A stretch of 42,492 nt of DNA from Candidatus Sericytochromatia bacterium (GTDB lineage: Bacteria > Cyanobacteriota > Sericytochromatia > UBA7694). This document shows, piece by piece, positions 17,000-25,811 of the stretch; the stretch's first letter is position 1, and every line of letters begins with the position of its first letter. Where the stretch lies: positions 1-42,492 of the forward strand of contig JACYMC010000203.1 in NCBI GenBank assembly GCA_015272195.1, written 5' to 3'. The notes under the pieces are model-generated. The model worked only from the letters and a program-made list of their open reading frames with translations. It did not search any database and was not told the DNA's origin. The position numbers and the translations under genes were made by a program.

Positions 17000-18070
17000 C
17001 TAGAGCAGCAGCATAGCATCCCCAAAGCTGAAGAAACGGTAACGCTCGCTGATGGCTTCCTGATAAAGACGCAGCAGTTCTTTGCGACCAATCCAGGTTG
17101 AGACCAGCATCAGCAGGGTTGAGCCTGGCAGGTGAAAATTCGTAATCAGACCGTCAATAGAACCGATGGTCTGACCGGGATAGATAAACAGCCGGGTTTC
17201 ATCGCTGGCCGCTTGAAACTGTCCTGCGTGCTCACGCCAGACGGTTTCCAGCGTGCGCAGGGAGGTTGTGCCCACGGCGATAATGCGCTTGCCTGCTGCG
17301 CGCTGCTGATTCAGGCGTTCAGCTGTTGTCGCAGAGAGCTGGTACCATTCGCTGTGCATCTCATGCGCCAGAATATCTTCGGTACGCACCGGGCTGAAAG
17401 TACCAATGCCCACATGCAGGGTCACATAACAAAAGCCAATGCCTGCAGCTTGCAGGGATGCAATCAGTTCTGGGGTAAAGTGCAGACCCGCCGTGGGTGC
17501 TGCCACTGATCCCCGTTGTTCGGCAAAGACGGTCTGGTAACGTTCGTCTTCGGTTTTTCGGGCGGTGATATAAGGGGGGTAGGGGATTTCGCCATGACGC
17601 TCCAGCCAGCCCCAAAAATCTTCTTGAATCGCCGGGCCTTCAAAACGCAGCTCAACCTGGCCGCCGTCGTGGCAGGCTAAAATATGGCCCTGTACATTTT
17701 CGGCGAAGTCAAAGCAATAGCCGGGCCGGATGCGTTTGCTGTTTTTGGCCAGGGCGAACCAGTGTCCGGGGGCCTGCTGGCGCAGCAGTAAAAACTCAAA
17801 GCGTGTGCCGGTATGGGCTTTTTGCCCAAAAATACGGGCCGGGAAGACGCGGGTATTGTTCAGGACCAGTAGGTCTCCGGGCTGCAGGATATCTGTCAGA
17901 TCACTGAAATGTCTGTGCTCATACTGCTGTGTCTGGCGTTGGTAGACCATCAGCCGCGAGGCTTCGCGGCGCTCAGCAGGCGTCTGGGCAATCAGCTCCT
18001 CGGGCAAATCGTAGCTGTAAGCGCTGAGGGTTAAGTCCTCAGCGCTGACAGGAATGTTTTCAGGGTGCAC
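17000..18070 (-). CDS. queA: S-adenosylmethionine:tRNA ribosyltransferase-isomerase QueA
   Basis: A 356-residue enzyme of queuosine synthesis: it transfers and isomerises the ribose of SAM onto 7-aminomethyl-7-deazaguanine in tRNA to give epoxyqueuosine. Family blocks are in order: YDLPEELIAQTPAERR, LLVLNNTRVFPARI, GEIPYPPYI, SVAAPTAGLHFT, HVGIGTF, HSEWYQL, IAVGTTSLRTLE and LITNFHLPGSTLLML. The start is GTG at 18070 with AGGTGG upstream, overlapping the end of the SpoIID gene by 11 bases, so the two are coupled. The N-terminal 14 residues before the conserved part could be fewer if a later start is used. Confidence 0.96.
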   Translation of the reverse strand: MHPENIPVSAEDLTLSAYSYDLPEELIAQTPAERREASRLMVYQRQTQQYEHRHFSDLTDILQPGDLLVLNNTRVFPARIFGQKAHTGTRFEFLLLRQQAPGHWFALAKNSKRIRPGYCFDFAENVQGHILACHDGGQVELRFEGPAIQEDFWGWLERHGEIPYPPYITARKTEDERYQTVFAEQRGSVAAPTAGLHFTPELIASLQAAGIGFCYVTLHVGIGTFSPVRTEDILAHEMHSEWYQLSATTAERLNQQRAAGKRIIAVGTTSLRTLETVWREHAGQFQAASDETRLFIYPGQTIGSIDGLITNFHLPGSTLLMLVSTWIGRKELLRLYQEAISERYRFFSFGDAMLLL

Positions 18071-19277
18071 TGGCCACCTGATAAGCGCCAGGGTTTAAGG
18101 GCTCAATGCGCACCCCGCGATAATAATGGCTCAGAATATCTCGATAGGATTTGCCGTCCAGCGCCAGCTGGCGAGCACCCCATTGAGACATGCCCAGGCC
18201 ATGACCCCAGCCACGGCCGGCAAACTGAAAGCTCTGGGGAGCCTGACCTTCAGGCTGTTTCATCAGTTCGCCCTGGGCGTTGATGGCCCCCACGTTAAAA
18301 AAGGTGCTGTTCAGCTTCAGCGCCATGCGAAAGCTCAGGCCGTCTACATCTTTGTGCCCCTGACTGCCGTGCACCCGCAGGGTTTTGATCCGGCCGCCCT
18401 GGGTATACTTCAGCGGGCTGAGGAACATCACCTGACCCACCTGCACCTTGAGATCGCTGTTGCGCAGACGCTGCTGTACTTCGGTCTGACTGAGCTGGGT
18501 GTGCCAGGTATGTTTGGGTGAAGCGTGATCAAAATCTTCAACGGGTTTCAGATAGGGCATGGCAGCCCAGAGATCGGCGCCGTTTTCGGTCATGCCGCCG
18601 GAAGTGGAGTGAAAGTAGGCGTGAATGGGCTTGCCGTTATGGGTCATGATTTCGCCACGGGTATCTTCAACCGCCCGGATACTGTTGGGGTGCTCTGCTT
18701 TGACACCCTGATAGACCTGGCTGGCAGTGGTGGCCATCAGATCAAAGCCCTGTTTGCGGTGCTGTCCCAGGTGGCTGAGGGCATAGGTTCTGGCCGCGAC
18801 AGCCTGGGACTTGAGGGCTTCAATGGGCCAGGAAGCAGGCATTTCAGACGGTACAACACTGTAGAGATACTGTTCCAGGGAGACTTCATTGATGGTGGAA
18901 AAGCCCGTTCCGCCGGGTTTGATCGTTACCCCCCCACGGTACCAGGCCTGGTGGGTTTGTACCATGGCACTGTCATTGGGAGGTTCCAGCCGCAGACCGC
19001 TGTATATCTCCTGATTATTGAGGCTGCTCAGCCTGAGACCGCCGCCCGTGCTGCTGACCTGCAGGGGGACTTCAGGCCGCAGGTGGCCCAGAGACTTCCA
19101 GCCCAGGCTGGTCAGTGCTTTGACCTCTGATGTGGCTGAAACCCGCAGAGTGGTCTGGGTGTTTTGTGCGGCAACCTGAATGCGTACAGGCAGGTGGGGC
19201 CTGTCCTGTTGTGCCAGTGCCGGAGCTGCAGCGCTAAGCAGGATACTGCTCAGTGTAAGGGCCTGAAGATATTTCAT
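18060..19277 (-). CDS. SpoIID/LytB-domain protein, secreted
   Basis: A 405-residue exported protein with a signal peptide (residues 1-22, ending PALA-Q). It carries a SpoIID domain: VVPSEMPASWPIEALKSQ at about residue 142, followed by AVAARTYAL, GQVYQG-like SQVYQGV, and the closing GRGWGHGLGMSQWGARQ near 350. SpoIID enzymes are lytic transglycosylases acting on denuded glycan strands in spore formers; related proteins occur in non-sporulating bacteria including cyanobacteria as cell-wall remodelling or amidase-enhancer proteins. The start is the ATG at 19277, where the signal peptide begins; an in-frame upstream start at 19337 would bury it. It is followed by queA with overlap and is divergent from a MATE exporter. 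Confidence 0.9.
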   Translation of the reverse strand: MKYLQALTLSSILLSAAAPALAQQDRPHLPVRIQVAAQNTQTTLRVSATSEVKALTSLGWKSLGHLRPEVPLQVSSTGGGLRLSSLNNQEIYSGLRLEPPNDSAMVQTHQAWYRGGVTIKPGGTGFSTINEVSLEQYLYSVVPSEMPASWPIEALKSQAVAARTYALSHLGQHRKQGFDLMATTASQVYQGVKAEHPNSIRAVEDTRGEIMTHNGKPIHAYFHSTSGGMTENGADLWAAMPYLKPVEDFDHASPKHTWHTQLSQTEVQQRLRNSDLKVQVGQVMFLSPLKYTQGGRIKTLRVHGSQGHKDVDGLSFRMALKLNSTFFNVGAINAQGELMKQPEGQAPQSFQFAGRGWGHGLGMSQWGARQLALDGKSYRDILSHYYRGVRIEPLNPGAYQVASAP

Positions 19278-19372
19278 AGTTAACCTAAGACAATTGAAGA
19301 TCAAGTATCCTACCATTATTGACCGAATGGCGCGCAAAGATCAACTCTGCTGATCACAGGATACAGGATCTC

Positions 19373-20707
19373 ATGACACTGCAAAAAGAATTACGGGCAG
19401 CTTTACTGCTGGCCTTGCCCATGGCTGGTGCCCAGCTGGCACAGGTTTCACTGCACATTATTGATACCCTGATGTGCGGCCGTCTGGGTGCGCTGGCGCT
19501 GGCTGGTGCCGGTCTGGGTACGGCGGCTTTTTCGATGATCATGCTGCCTCTGCTGGGTGTGATAGGGGCCGTCGCGCCGATGGTGTCGCAGGCTTATGGT
19601 GCCAACGACAGCGAGCAGGTCAGACGGAGTCTGTCGCAGGCGTTGATCCTGGGTTTGCTGATTGCCCTGCCGGGCATGATCTTATTGACTGCTGCAGCCC
19701 CGCTGATGCAGTGGGCCGGGCAGCCTGCTGAGGCGGTGGCGATTGCCGGCACTTATCTTCAGGCGGCGCGCTGGAGCCTGTTGCCTGCGCTGTGGGTGGG
19801 TGCGCTGCGCTATTTTTTAGACAGTCTTTCGCGACCCCGCATTGCCCTGATTGTGACGGTGTCTGCCATTGTGATCAATGTGCTGGTGAACTGGGTGCTG
19901 ATGTTTGGTAATCTGGGCTTCCCGGCTCTCGGTGTCGCCGGTACAGGCTGGGCCACGACCCTGGTCAACCTCTGGATGCTCATGGCTTTGTTGCTTTTTG
20001 CGCGCTGGGATCCGGCGCTGAAGCCCTATCTGTACTGGACTGCACAGCCAGACCGCGAGATGTTGCTGGGCCTGCTGCGTCTGGGGCTGCCCATGGCGCT
20101 GACCATTATGGCCGAAGTCTGGCTGTTTGTCGGCCTGACCTTTTTAATGGGCTTGCTGGGAACCGTTCCCCTGGCGGCACACCAGGTGGCGCTGAATATT
20201 TCGACCCTCACCTTTATGTTTGCCCTGGGGGTGGCCAATGCCACCACGGTGCGCGTCGGACAGGCGCTTGGTCGGGGTGTACCTGCGGCAGCGCGCCAGG
20301 CGGGGATCAGCGGCATGCTGCTGGGAATGAGTGCCATGAGCCTGTCAGGGCTGGTGTTTTGGTTTGCGCCCCGGCTTGTGATCGCTTTTTATCTGAATCT
20401 GGAGGCAGCCGAAAACCAGGCGGTTGTTGATATGACCGTTTTGTTGCTGCGACTGGCAGCCTTGTTTCAGCTTTTTGATGCCCTACAGGTAACCTCACAG
20501 GGAGCCTTGCGTGGCTTTAAAGACACCTTTGTGCCCATGTGCATCAGTTTTATGGCGTACTGGATTGTGGGGCTGGGCTCCGCCCTGTTTCTGGGCTTTT
20601 ATCTGGAGCGTGGCGCTGTGGGCCTCTGGAGTGGTTTGATTGTCGGCCTTGCGGCGGCAGCTTTCAGTTTGTCGGCCCGCTTTTTCTGGCGCGCGCGCCT
20701 GGCTTGA
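19373..20707 (+). CDS. MATE-family multidrug/cation efflux transporter
   Basis: A 444-residue inner-membrane exporter with about twelve hydrophobic helices in two homologous halves, expelling organic cations or metabolites in exchange for Na+ or H+. Family signatures are the N-terminal ALPMAGAQLAQVSLHIIDTL with MCGRLGALALAG, the LGVIGAVAPMVSQAYGA block, and LPLAAHQVALN-type PLAAHQVALNIS at the start of the second half followed by GVANATTVRVGQALGRG. The ATG at 19373 has AGGA 7 bases upstream. The length is normal and the frame intact. It is divergent from the SpoIID gene across 95 bases. Confidence 0.94.
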   Translation: MTLQKELRAALLLALPMAGAQLAQVSLHIIDTLMCGRLGALALAGAGLGTAAFSMIMLPLLGVIGAVAPMVSQAYGANDSEQVRRSLSQALILGLLIALPGMILLTAAAPLMQWAGQPAEAVAIAGTYLQAARWSLLPALWVGALRYFLDSLSRPRIALIVTVSAIVINVLVNWVLMFGNLGFPALGVAGTGWATTLVNLWMLMALLLFARWDPALKPYLYWTAQPDREMLLGLLRLGLPMALTIMAEVWLFVGLTFLMGLLGTVPLAAHQVALNISTLTFMFALGVANATTVRVGQALGRGVPAAARQAGISGMLLGMSAMSLSGLVFWFAPRLVIAFYLNLEAAENQAVVDMTVLLLRLAALFQLFDALQVTSQGALRGFKDTFVPMCISFMAYWIVGLGSALFLGFYLERGAVGLWSGLIVGLAAAAFSLSARFFWRARLA

Positions 20708-20768
20708 ATTTATGCGCCGTGCGACGTATGCTGAAAACAGTTTCTGCCTGATGTCTGAAGAGGTTGTG

Positions 20769-22517
20769 ATGTCCCAACGTGAAATCGAAGCCCGGCAAAA
20801 ATGTGCTGAAGCGGAGCTCTGGCTCGAAAAAGCCCGTCAGCCGCAACAGCGGCGGAATGCCATTCAACGGGCACTGGCGCTGTATCGTGACGTTTTGCAA
20901 ATGCCGGATATTCAGCTGGCAGATCCTTATCTGGGGCTCGCCTGGCTTGCTTTTTCCAGCGGTCAGCCTGAACAGGCCCGGGCGGCTTTAAATACAGCTG
21001 AGGCCATTGATCCTGGTAATCTGCGGGTGGCCCAGCTGCGCTTCCGGCTCGAAAAAATCACACCACCGCCCCGCGTGCGTTTTCAAAGCTCTGCAACTGC
21101 CCAGCCTGTCAGGCGCCTGCCTGTAGCACCGCCGGCACTTGCGCCAGAAGCCAGACCAGCAAGCCTGCCCCCGCTGGGGCCAGAGCGTCTGGGCTGTTGT
21201 GCAAGGGGAGAGCGGGTCAAAGCACTGCAGCAAGCCTTGAAGCTGCTGGGTTTTGAGGACTTGCCCTGTACCGGGGTGTATGATCAGGCCACCTTTGCGG
21301 CAGTCCAAAAGCTTCAATTTAAGCACAAGCTCAAGCTGACAGGCACGGTGGAGGCGCCGCTGGAACAGCGCCTGCTGAAGCTGGCAGCCCAAAAGAGTCA
21401 GGCCATCCAGGCGTCGTCTGAAGATCAGTCAGCAGCGGCTGAGTCGGATGCTGTGATGGAGCTGGGGGCTGCCGGTCAAAAGGGGGTGCGCTCAGAGGGC
21501 ACTGAAATTAAGGCTTTGCAAACAGGGCTCTTGCGCCTGGGCTTTGGCCAGGTGATTTGCAATGCACGCTACGATGTACACACCACCCAGGCCGTACGCC
21601 AGTTTCAACAGGCTCATGGCCTGAAGCCCAGCGGTCGGGTGGATCGTCAGACAAGAGAACGTATTAATCAGATGCTGGGGTTTAAAACACTGGAAGCCCA
21701 GCTGACAGAACATATTTTTGACTATCTGGAAAACCGTCTGGACACGGCTTTTTCAGAAGATCTCAGCATGCAGGTGCTGCGCCTGTGTGAGCGTTTCTGG
21801 CAACAGCTGGCTGAGCAGGCCCGGCCCGAGGCCTATCAGGCGCCTGAGCCGATTGCCCAGGCCATGGTGATCGAAGACGTACTGGGAACGCGGGATGATC
21901 CGGGGGTGAGCTGTTTTCAGGGCGAGGCTGTGGAACATCTGCAGCGCTATCTGCTGAGTGAAGGCTATGATCTCAAAGTCAATGGCCAGTTTGATTTGCA
22001 GACCTTCAGTGCTTTAAAATCCTATCAGCAGGCCCATGGCCTGGCGGTGACCGGTCAGACAGATGATGCAACACGGGTCTTGCTGAATCAGGCCTTTCAG
22101 CAGCGCTTTCAGTCGCAGCTCGATTTAGAGGGGCTCAGAGATATCTTTGCCAGATACTGCGAGGTGCGCAACTGGTCTGTTCCTGCGGTGGTGCTGGCAT
22201 GGTGTGAACAACTGCTGCGCCTGACTACAGCAGCTGATTTTGAAGCGGTGCTGCGCAGTTTGCTGCCGGATCAGATCCGTTCAGAGCTTGGGCCAGCCGG
22301 CAGTTCGGGCAATAAAGTCAGCGAAGGGCCTGAAGTGGAGCTTTTACAGCTGCGTCTGCGCGAGCTGGGTGAAGCACTGGATATTACCGGTGTATACGAT
22401 GCGGCAACCCAGGCGATTGTACGCCGCTGGCAGGGCAGCCTGAAACTCCCGCTTACAGGCTGGGTCAACGCTGCCACCGCAACGGCTCTGTTTGCTGATG
22501 CGCCCTCAGCGGACTAG
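20769..22517 (+). CDS. Protein with four peptidoglycan-binding-type (PGBD) repeats, no signal peptide
   Basis: A 582-residue protein. The N-terminal 110 residues are helical and TPR-like (ALYRDVLQMPDIQLADPYLGLAWLA), then a Pro/Ala linker, then four peptidoglycan-binding_1-type repeats starting near residues 150, 247, 388 and 522. Each has the pattern V-x-x-L-Q-x-x-L-x-x-L-G, then Y-D-x-x-T-x-x-A-V-x-x-x-Q and L-x-x-T/S-G-x-V/T. Helical spacers of 40-80 residues separate the repeats. No signal peptide or membrane helix is present with this start (ATG 20769, GAAGAGG upstream) or with the alternative ATG at 20751. That is odd for a wall-binding module, so the repeats may serve another binding role. 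The stop codon is shared in part with the convergent 1053-residue gene. Confidence 0.82.
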   Translation: MSQREIEARQKCAEAELWLEKARQPQQRRNAIQRALALYRDVLQMPDIQLADPYLGLAWLAFSSGQPEQARAALNTAEAIDPGNLRVAQLRFRLEKITPPPRVRFQSSATAQPVRRLPVAPPALAPEARPASLPPLGPERLGCCARGERVKALQQALKLLGFEDLPCTGVYDQATFAAVQKLQFKHKLKLTGTVEAPLEQRLLKLAAQKSQAIQASSEDQSAAAESDAVMELGAAGQKGVRSEGTEIKALQTGLLRLGFGQVICNARYDVHTTQAVRQFQQAHGLKPSGRVDRQTRERINQMLGFKTLEAQLTEHIFDYLENRLDTAFSEDLSMQVLRLCERFWQQLAEQARPEAYQAPEPIAQAMVIEDVLGTRDDPGVSCFQGEAVEHLQRYLLSEGYDLKVNGQFDLQTFSALKSYQQAHGLAVTGQTDDATRVLLNQAFQQRFQSQLDLEGLRDIFARYCEVRNWSVPAVVLAWCEQLLRLTTAADFEAVLRSLLPDQIRSELGPAGSSGNKVSEGPEVELLQLRLRELGEALDITGVYDAATQAIVRRWQGSLKLPLTGWVNAATATALFADAPSAD

Positions 22518-25500
22518 ATTTTCATCCGGTTGCCGTAAAAAGGATCGTTCTGAATGTGCTCCCACTCCCGCTCGGCGTCAGGTGGGCTCGGAGGCGGTTC
22601 TTTTTCACAGCCGGCTTGGCGAATGATGGTTTCCTGCTCTGATTCACCCAGCCACTCGTCCAGACCCCAGGCCGCCAGGGCCACAATGCCGCCCACCAGG
22701 GCCACAACAGGTGCTGCCGGACCGCTGGAGGCCACGCAGAGAGCATACGTGCCGGCAATCGCTGCCGTGCCACTGGCGGCCACACCCAGACCTTTAAATG
22801 CCGCCCCCACATTATCCCCGTTACTCCAGTCCTGATAAGCTCCCTGTGCCGTGCTAACAGCGCTGATGGTCTCGCCTACAGGTCCCAGAAACTTCATGAA
22901 TTTAGCAACCTTGGCCGCGTTAGCACCCACATTGAGCAAGCGGTTGCCACTGGAGAGCTCGCTGATGGTATTGATCACCTTGCCGCAGTCATCCACCTTG
23001 CTGAGGGCGCTGCACATGCCAGAAATGCTTTCTTTGTCCATACCCACCCCGGAGTACATCAGGGTTGCTGCTGACAGCAGGCCACCGAAGGCGCCGGTTG
23101 CGCCGGCTTTGTTGAGGCGGGTTAGCAACTGGGCGTCTTTTTCGAGGGCTTTAAGCACTTTGCCATAGTTGTGAATGTGTTTGGCAACCATTTTATTGGT
23201 GCCTTTCATGCCTGACTTGAGGGCATCAGGCGGTGGCTCTTCCTGCAACTCAATGCCCAGAGCACTTTCCAGTTCATGCAGAATTTTTTGCTGTGTTTCA
23301 GGGTCCAGCGCGGCAAAGAGTTCTTCAGTCTGAGACATCACATTTTTTTGTTCAACCGGCGGCAGTTGCTCCATAATCTGGCCGGGATTATTGATCATCA
23401 TGCCCGTCAGCAGCTGATTGGATAATGCGCCAAGATCTTCCTGAGGATTGAGCATCTGCAGCAGGCTCATGGCCTCCTTGATCTCTTGCTGGGCCTGGGT
23501 GGGCGGCAGCACTGAGAGGCGCTGAATAAAGTTTTCGCTCAGCATCTGCTGCTTGAGTTCGTTGGCGCGCTGCTGCTGTTGCTGGGGGCTGCCAAATACA
23601 CTTTTCATGGCCCGTTTTTCGCAGGCGGCAAAATCCCCGGCCAGCTTGACCCGCAGGTCGGCAATGTTATTCATCAGCTGATCGTAATCAATCTGATCCC
23701 TGTACTCAGGATCTTCGTAGAGTTCCAGAGCCTGCATGCAGCGCATAAAGGTATGGGCATCACTCCCCACCTCGGCGTTTTCCATCAGTTGTTGCAGCTC
23801 GGTATTATAAGCCTGTCCAAAGTCGCCAATGTTTTCACGCACACTGCCCAGCGGCGGCCAGTCTTTGTGGGTCATGCTGATGCTGAGATCCTGATCCTGG
23901 TCCTGTACAACACCTTCAATAAAGTCCTGCTCCATATCCAGACGGACCTCACTGGGCAGACTGTCCAGCGTCAGGTTGCCGACTTTGTAGTGATCCCGCA
24001 AGGCGTAGTGATTGTTCTGAATCTGTTCCTCGGTCCGGGTAATGGTTTGCTGGGTGCCGTTATGCACCTGATTGAGACCGTTCTGGGCAGGTTTACCAAA
24101 GCCTGTGGGCACTTCTCCGGTCAGGGTGGGCAAAATGGTTTTGGCCGTGTGATTGTTAATGGCTGCCCGGGTGGTCTGTTGCTGTAGCTCAGTGGGCTGG
24201 GGAACTGATGGCGTGGGATCGGAAAGCGTTACCAGCTCCGGATTCAGGGGCTGAACCACGCGGGTGTTGTCGGCCACGGCAACATGATGCTGTGGCAGCG
24301 CGGCCTCACCAAACCGGGTCACATCCAGGGCCTGCTGAATCTCGTTTTCATCGGGTCGCGGTAGTGTGCCAGCGCTGGCTGCCAGGGCCAGGGCGTGTCC
24401 TGACATGATGTGATCGTCAAAGAGTTTTTTGACCTGGGCCACTTTGCTGGCGGCAATCACATAGCCATCAGGGCCCGTAAACTGGGCATCAATTTTGGCT
24501 GCCATCTCTGCCCGCAGCTGACTGAGCTGGGCTTCACCGTCGGGTGCCGTCAGCATCTGCTCAAAGTCCACGGCACCGATTTCCTGGTTCCAGCTGCTGA
24601 AGACACGCTGATAGGCCTGGCTATAAGACTGATCATTCAGGGTGCTGTTTTTGAATCCCTGCAAATCAGGCGTTTCAGGAGGAAAGCCATTGGGCGCCAC
24701 CCGGCGGCCAGCCCCAATCAAATCGAGGGTGTTTTCGTAGTCGCGCATTACGGCGTTCAGGTTCAGCTCTTTGTCTACCACGGTCCGGGCGCTGCTCATC
24801 TCAGGATCCTGACAGTAGTTGACACAGTCAGCCAGGTGCTGTCCCATGGTGCCGGCCTGCTCTGTCAGCATCTGAAGCTGAGCCCCCAGCCGGGGATCGC
24901 TTACCGGGTTGTTTTGCAGCAGGGTTTGCATTTCGCCTACCTGGGTCTGCAGTTGTTCTGCCAGCTGCTCCAGTTGTGTCAGCTGCTCCGGCGGGGTGGG
25001 CTGTTTGTTCCAGGTGTAGCCAATCTGGCTTTGCTGTTGCAAAATGCTTTGCTGGCTTGTGAGCAGACCTTTGAGGCCTTGCAGGAGCTGTTGTTCCTGC
25101 TTGAGCTGTTGCAGCTCGGCCGGGTTTTCGCCGCTTGTTTCCAGCTGCTCAATCTGGCTTTGCACATTTTGCAGCTGGGTGTCGAGTTGCTGCAGATTCT
25201 GGTTGACCTGCCCCAGGCGTTTTTCGTAGTGCCGGTTGAGATGAATGGCGTTGTTTTTGAGTTCGGCGGGCCCCAGCTTGAGATTAAAGGTGCTTTTGTC
25301 CTGGTAGAGATTCTGCACCAACTGGGCATTCTGATTGGAGGTCTCAGAACCATGCCGCTGGCGTACGGATGCAGGAAACTGAATATCACTCAGCTCGATG
25401 CTTTCCTGGTTCTGGGCCAGTGTTTCCAGTTCGCTGAGCAGGCTCTCGGCTTCGGCCCGCGTGAGCACCATATACTGGACCTGACCGTTTTGCTGAATAT

Positions 25501-25675
25501 CGGTGGCGATCAGAACCTCGTTGCTCTGGGTGTTGAGTGCCCCCTGTAGATCTTCGACCGCGGTGCTGCCCGCCACGCCCTGGGGCTGACTTAAGTTGAC
25601 TTTGTTATCCTGACGGTTATGGCGCACCTGCTGAAGGTTGTCCTGGGTGCTGAAACGGGGACCGATCTGTGTCAT
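22514..25675 (-). CDS. Large coiled-coil protein with Gly/Ala-rich hydrophobic C-terminus, unknown
   Basis: A 1053-residue protein I do not recognise. Residues 1-130 are polar and Gln/Asn-rich; about 145-255 form a strong Gln-rich coiled coil with heptad Leu/Ile; 300-850 are mixed helical with no cysteine-rich or catalytic motif seen. The C-terminal part has hydrophobic segments at about 858-878 and 962-1004, both Gly/Ala-rich, followed by a charged, Pro-containing tail. There is no N-terminal signal peptide. Coiled coil followed by Gly/Ala-rich hydrophobic helices is the layout of membrane-inserting translocators and pre-toxin regions, but similarity is only architectural. GGAG lies about 12 bases before the ATG at 25675. 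It is divergent from the channel-like gene across a palindrome and convergent with the PGBD gene, sharing CTAG at the stops. Confidence 0.8.
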   Translation of the reverse strand: MTQIGPRFSTQDNLQQVRHNRQDNKVNLSQPQGVAGSTAVEDLQGALNTQSNEVLIATDIQQNGQVQYMVLTRAEAESLLSELETLAQNQESIELSDIQFPASVRQRHGSETSNQNAQLVQNLYQDKSTFNLKLGPAELKNNAIHLNRHYEKRLGQVNQNLQQLDTQLQNVQSQIEQLETSGENPAELQQLKQEQQLLQGLKGLLTSQQSILQQQSQIGYTWNKQPTPPEQLTQLEQLAEQLQTQVGEMQTLLQNNPVSDPRLGAQLQMLTEQAGTMGQHLADCVNYCQDPEMSSARTVVDKELNLNAVMRDYENTLDLIGAGRRVAPNGFPPETPDLQGFKNSTLNDQSYSQAYQRVFSSWNQEIGAVDFEQMLTAPDGEAQLSQLRAEMAAKIDAQFTGPDGYVIAASKVAQVKKLFDDHIMSGHALALAASAGTLPRPDENEIQQALDVTRFGEAALPQHHVAVADNTRVVQPLNPELVTLSDPTPSVPQPTELQQQTTRAAINNHTAKTILPTLTGEVPTGFGKPAQNGLNQVHNGTQQTITRTEEQIQNNHYALRDHYKVGNLTLDSLPSEVRLDMEQDFIEGVVQDQDQDLSISMTHKDWPPLGSVRENIGDFGQAYNTELQQLMENAEVGSDAHTFMRCMQALELYEDPEYRDQIDYDQLMNNIADLRVKLAGDFAACEKRAMKSVFGSPQQQQQRANELKQQMLSENFIQRLSVLPPTQAQQEIKEAMSLLQMLNPQEDLGALSNQLLTGMMINNPGQIMEQLPPVEQKNVMSQTEELFAALDPETQQKILHELESALGIELQEEPPPDALKSGMKGTNKMVAKHIHNYGKVLKALEKDAQLLTRLNKAGATGAFGGLLSAATLMYSGVGMDKESISGMCSALSKVDDCGKVINTISELSSGNRLLNVGANAAKVAKFMKFLGPVGETISAVSTAQGAYQDWSNGDNVGAAFKGLGVAASGTAAIAGTYALCVASSGPAAPVVALVGGIVALAAWGLDEWLGESEQETIIRQAGCEKEPPPSPPDAEREWEHIQNDPFYGNRMKI

Positions 25676-25758
25676 ATTTTGTGTACTCCTGACTCAAATG
25701 CCATATCATCACGTGCTGATGTTCTGAATATACCCAGAAAGTCAGCAAAAATATCTTC

Positions 25759-25783
25759 AGATGGCTGTGTTACACTGCCATCT
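25759..25783. promoter_or_regulatory. 25-base near-perfect palindrome between divergent genes, candidate operator
   Basis: Centred on base 25771, 11 of 12 base pairs match (only 25766/25776 fail); the arms begin AGATGGC and end GCCATCT with GTGT/ACAC inside. It lies between the divergent starts at 25675 and 25812, where a repressor could act on both. An RNA hairpin in the plus-strand leader, 29 bases before the start, is the alternative. No clear promoter boxes were found. Confidence 0.5.
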
Positions 25784-25811
25784 AAGCCAAACACAGGGTA
25801 AGGAGGCGCTT

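Noticed and set aside
24410-25549. A 379-codon plus-strand open frame
   Set aside because: It is antisense to the coiled-coil part of the 1053-residue gene. Its Leu/Gln/Cys-rich product is what Gln/Leu-rich codons give in reverse.
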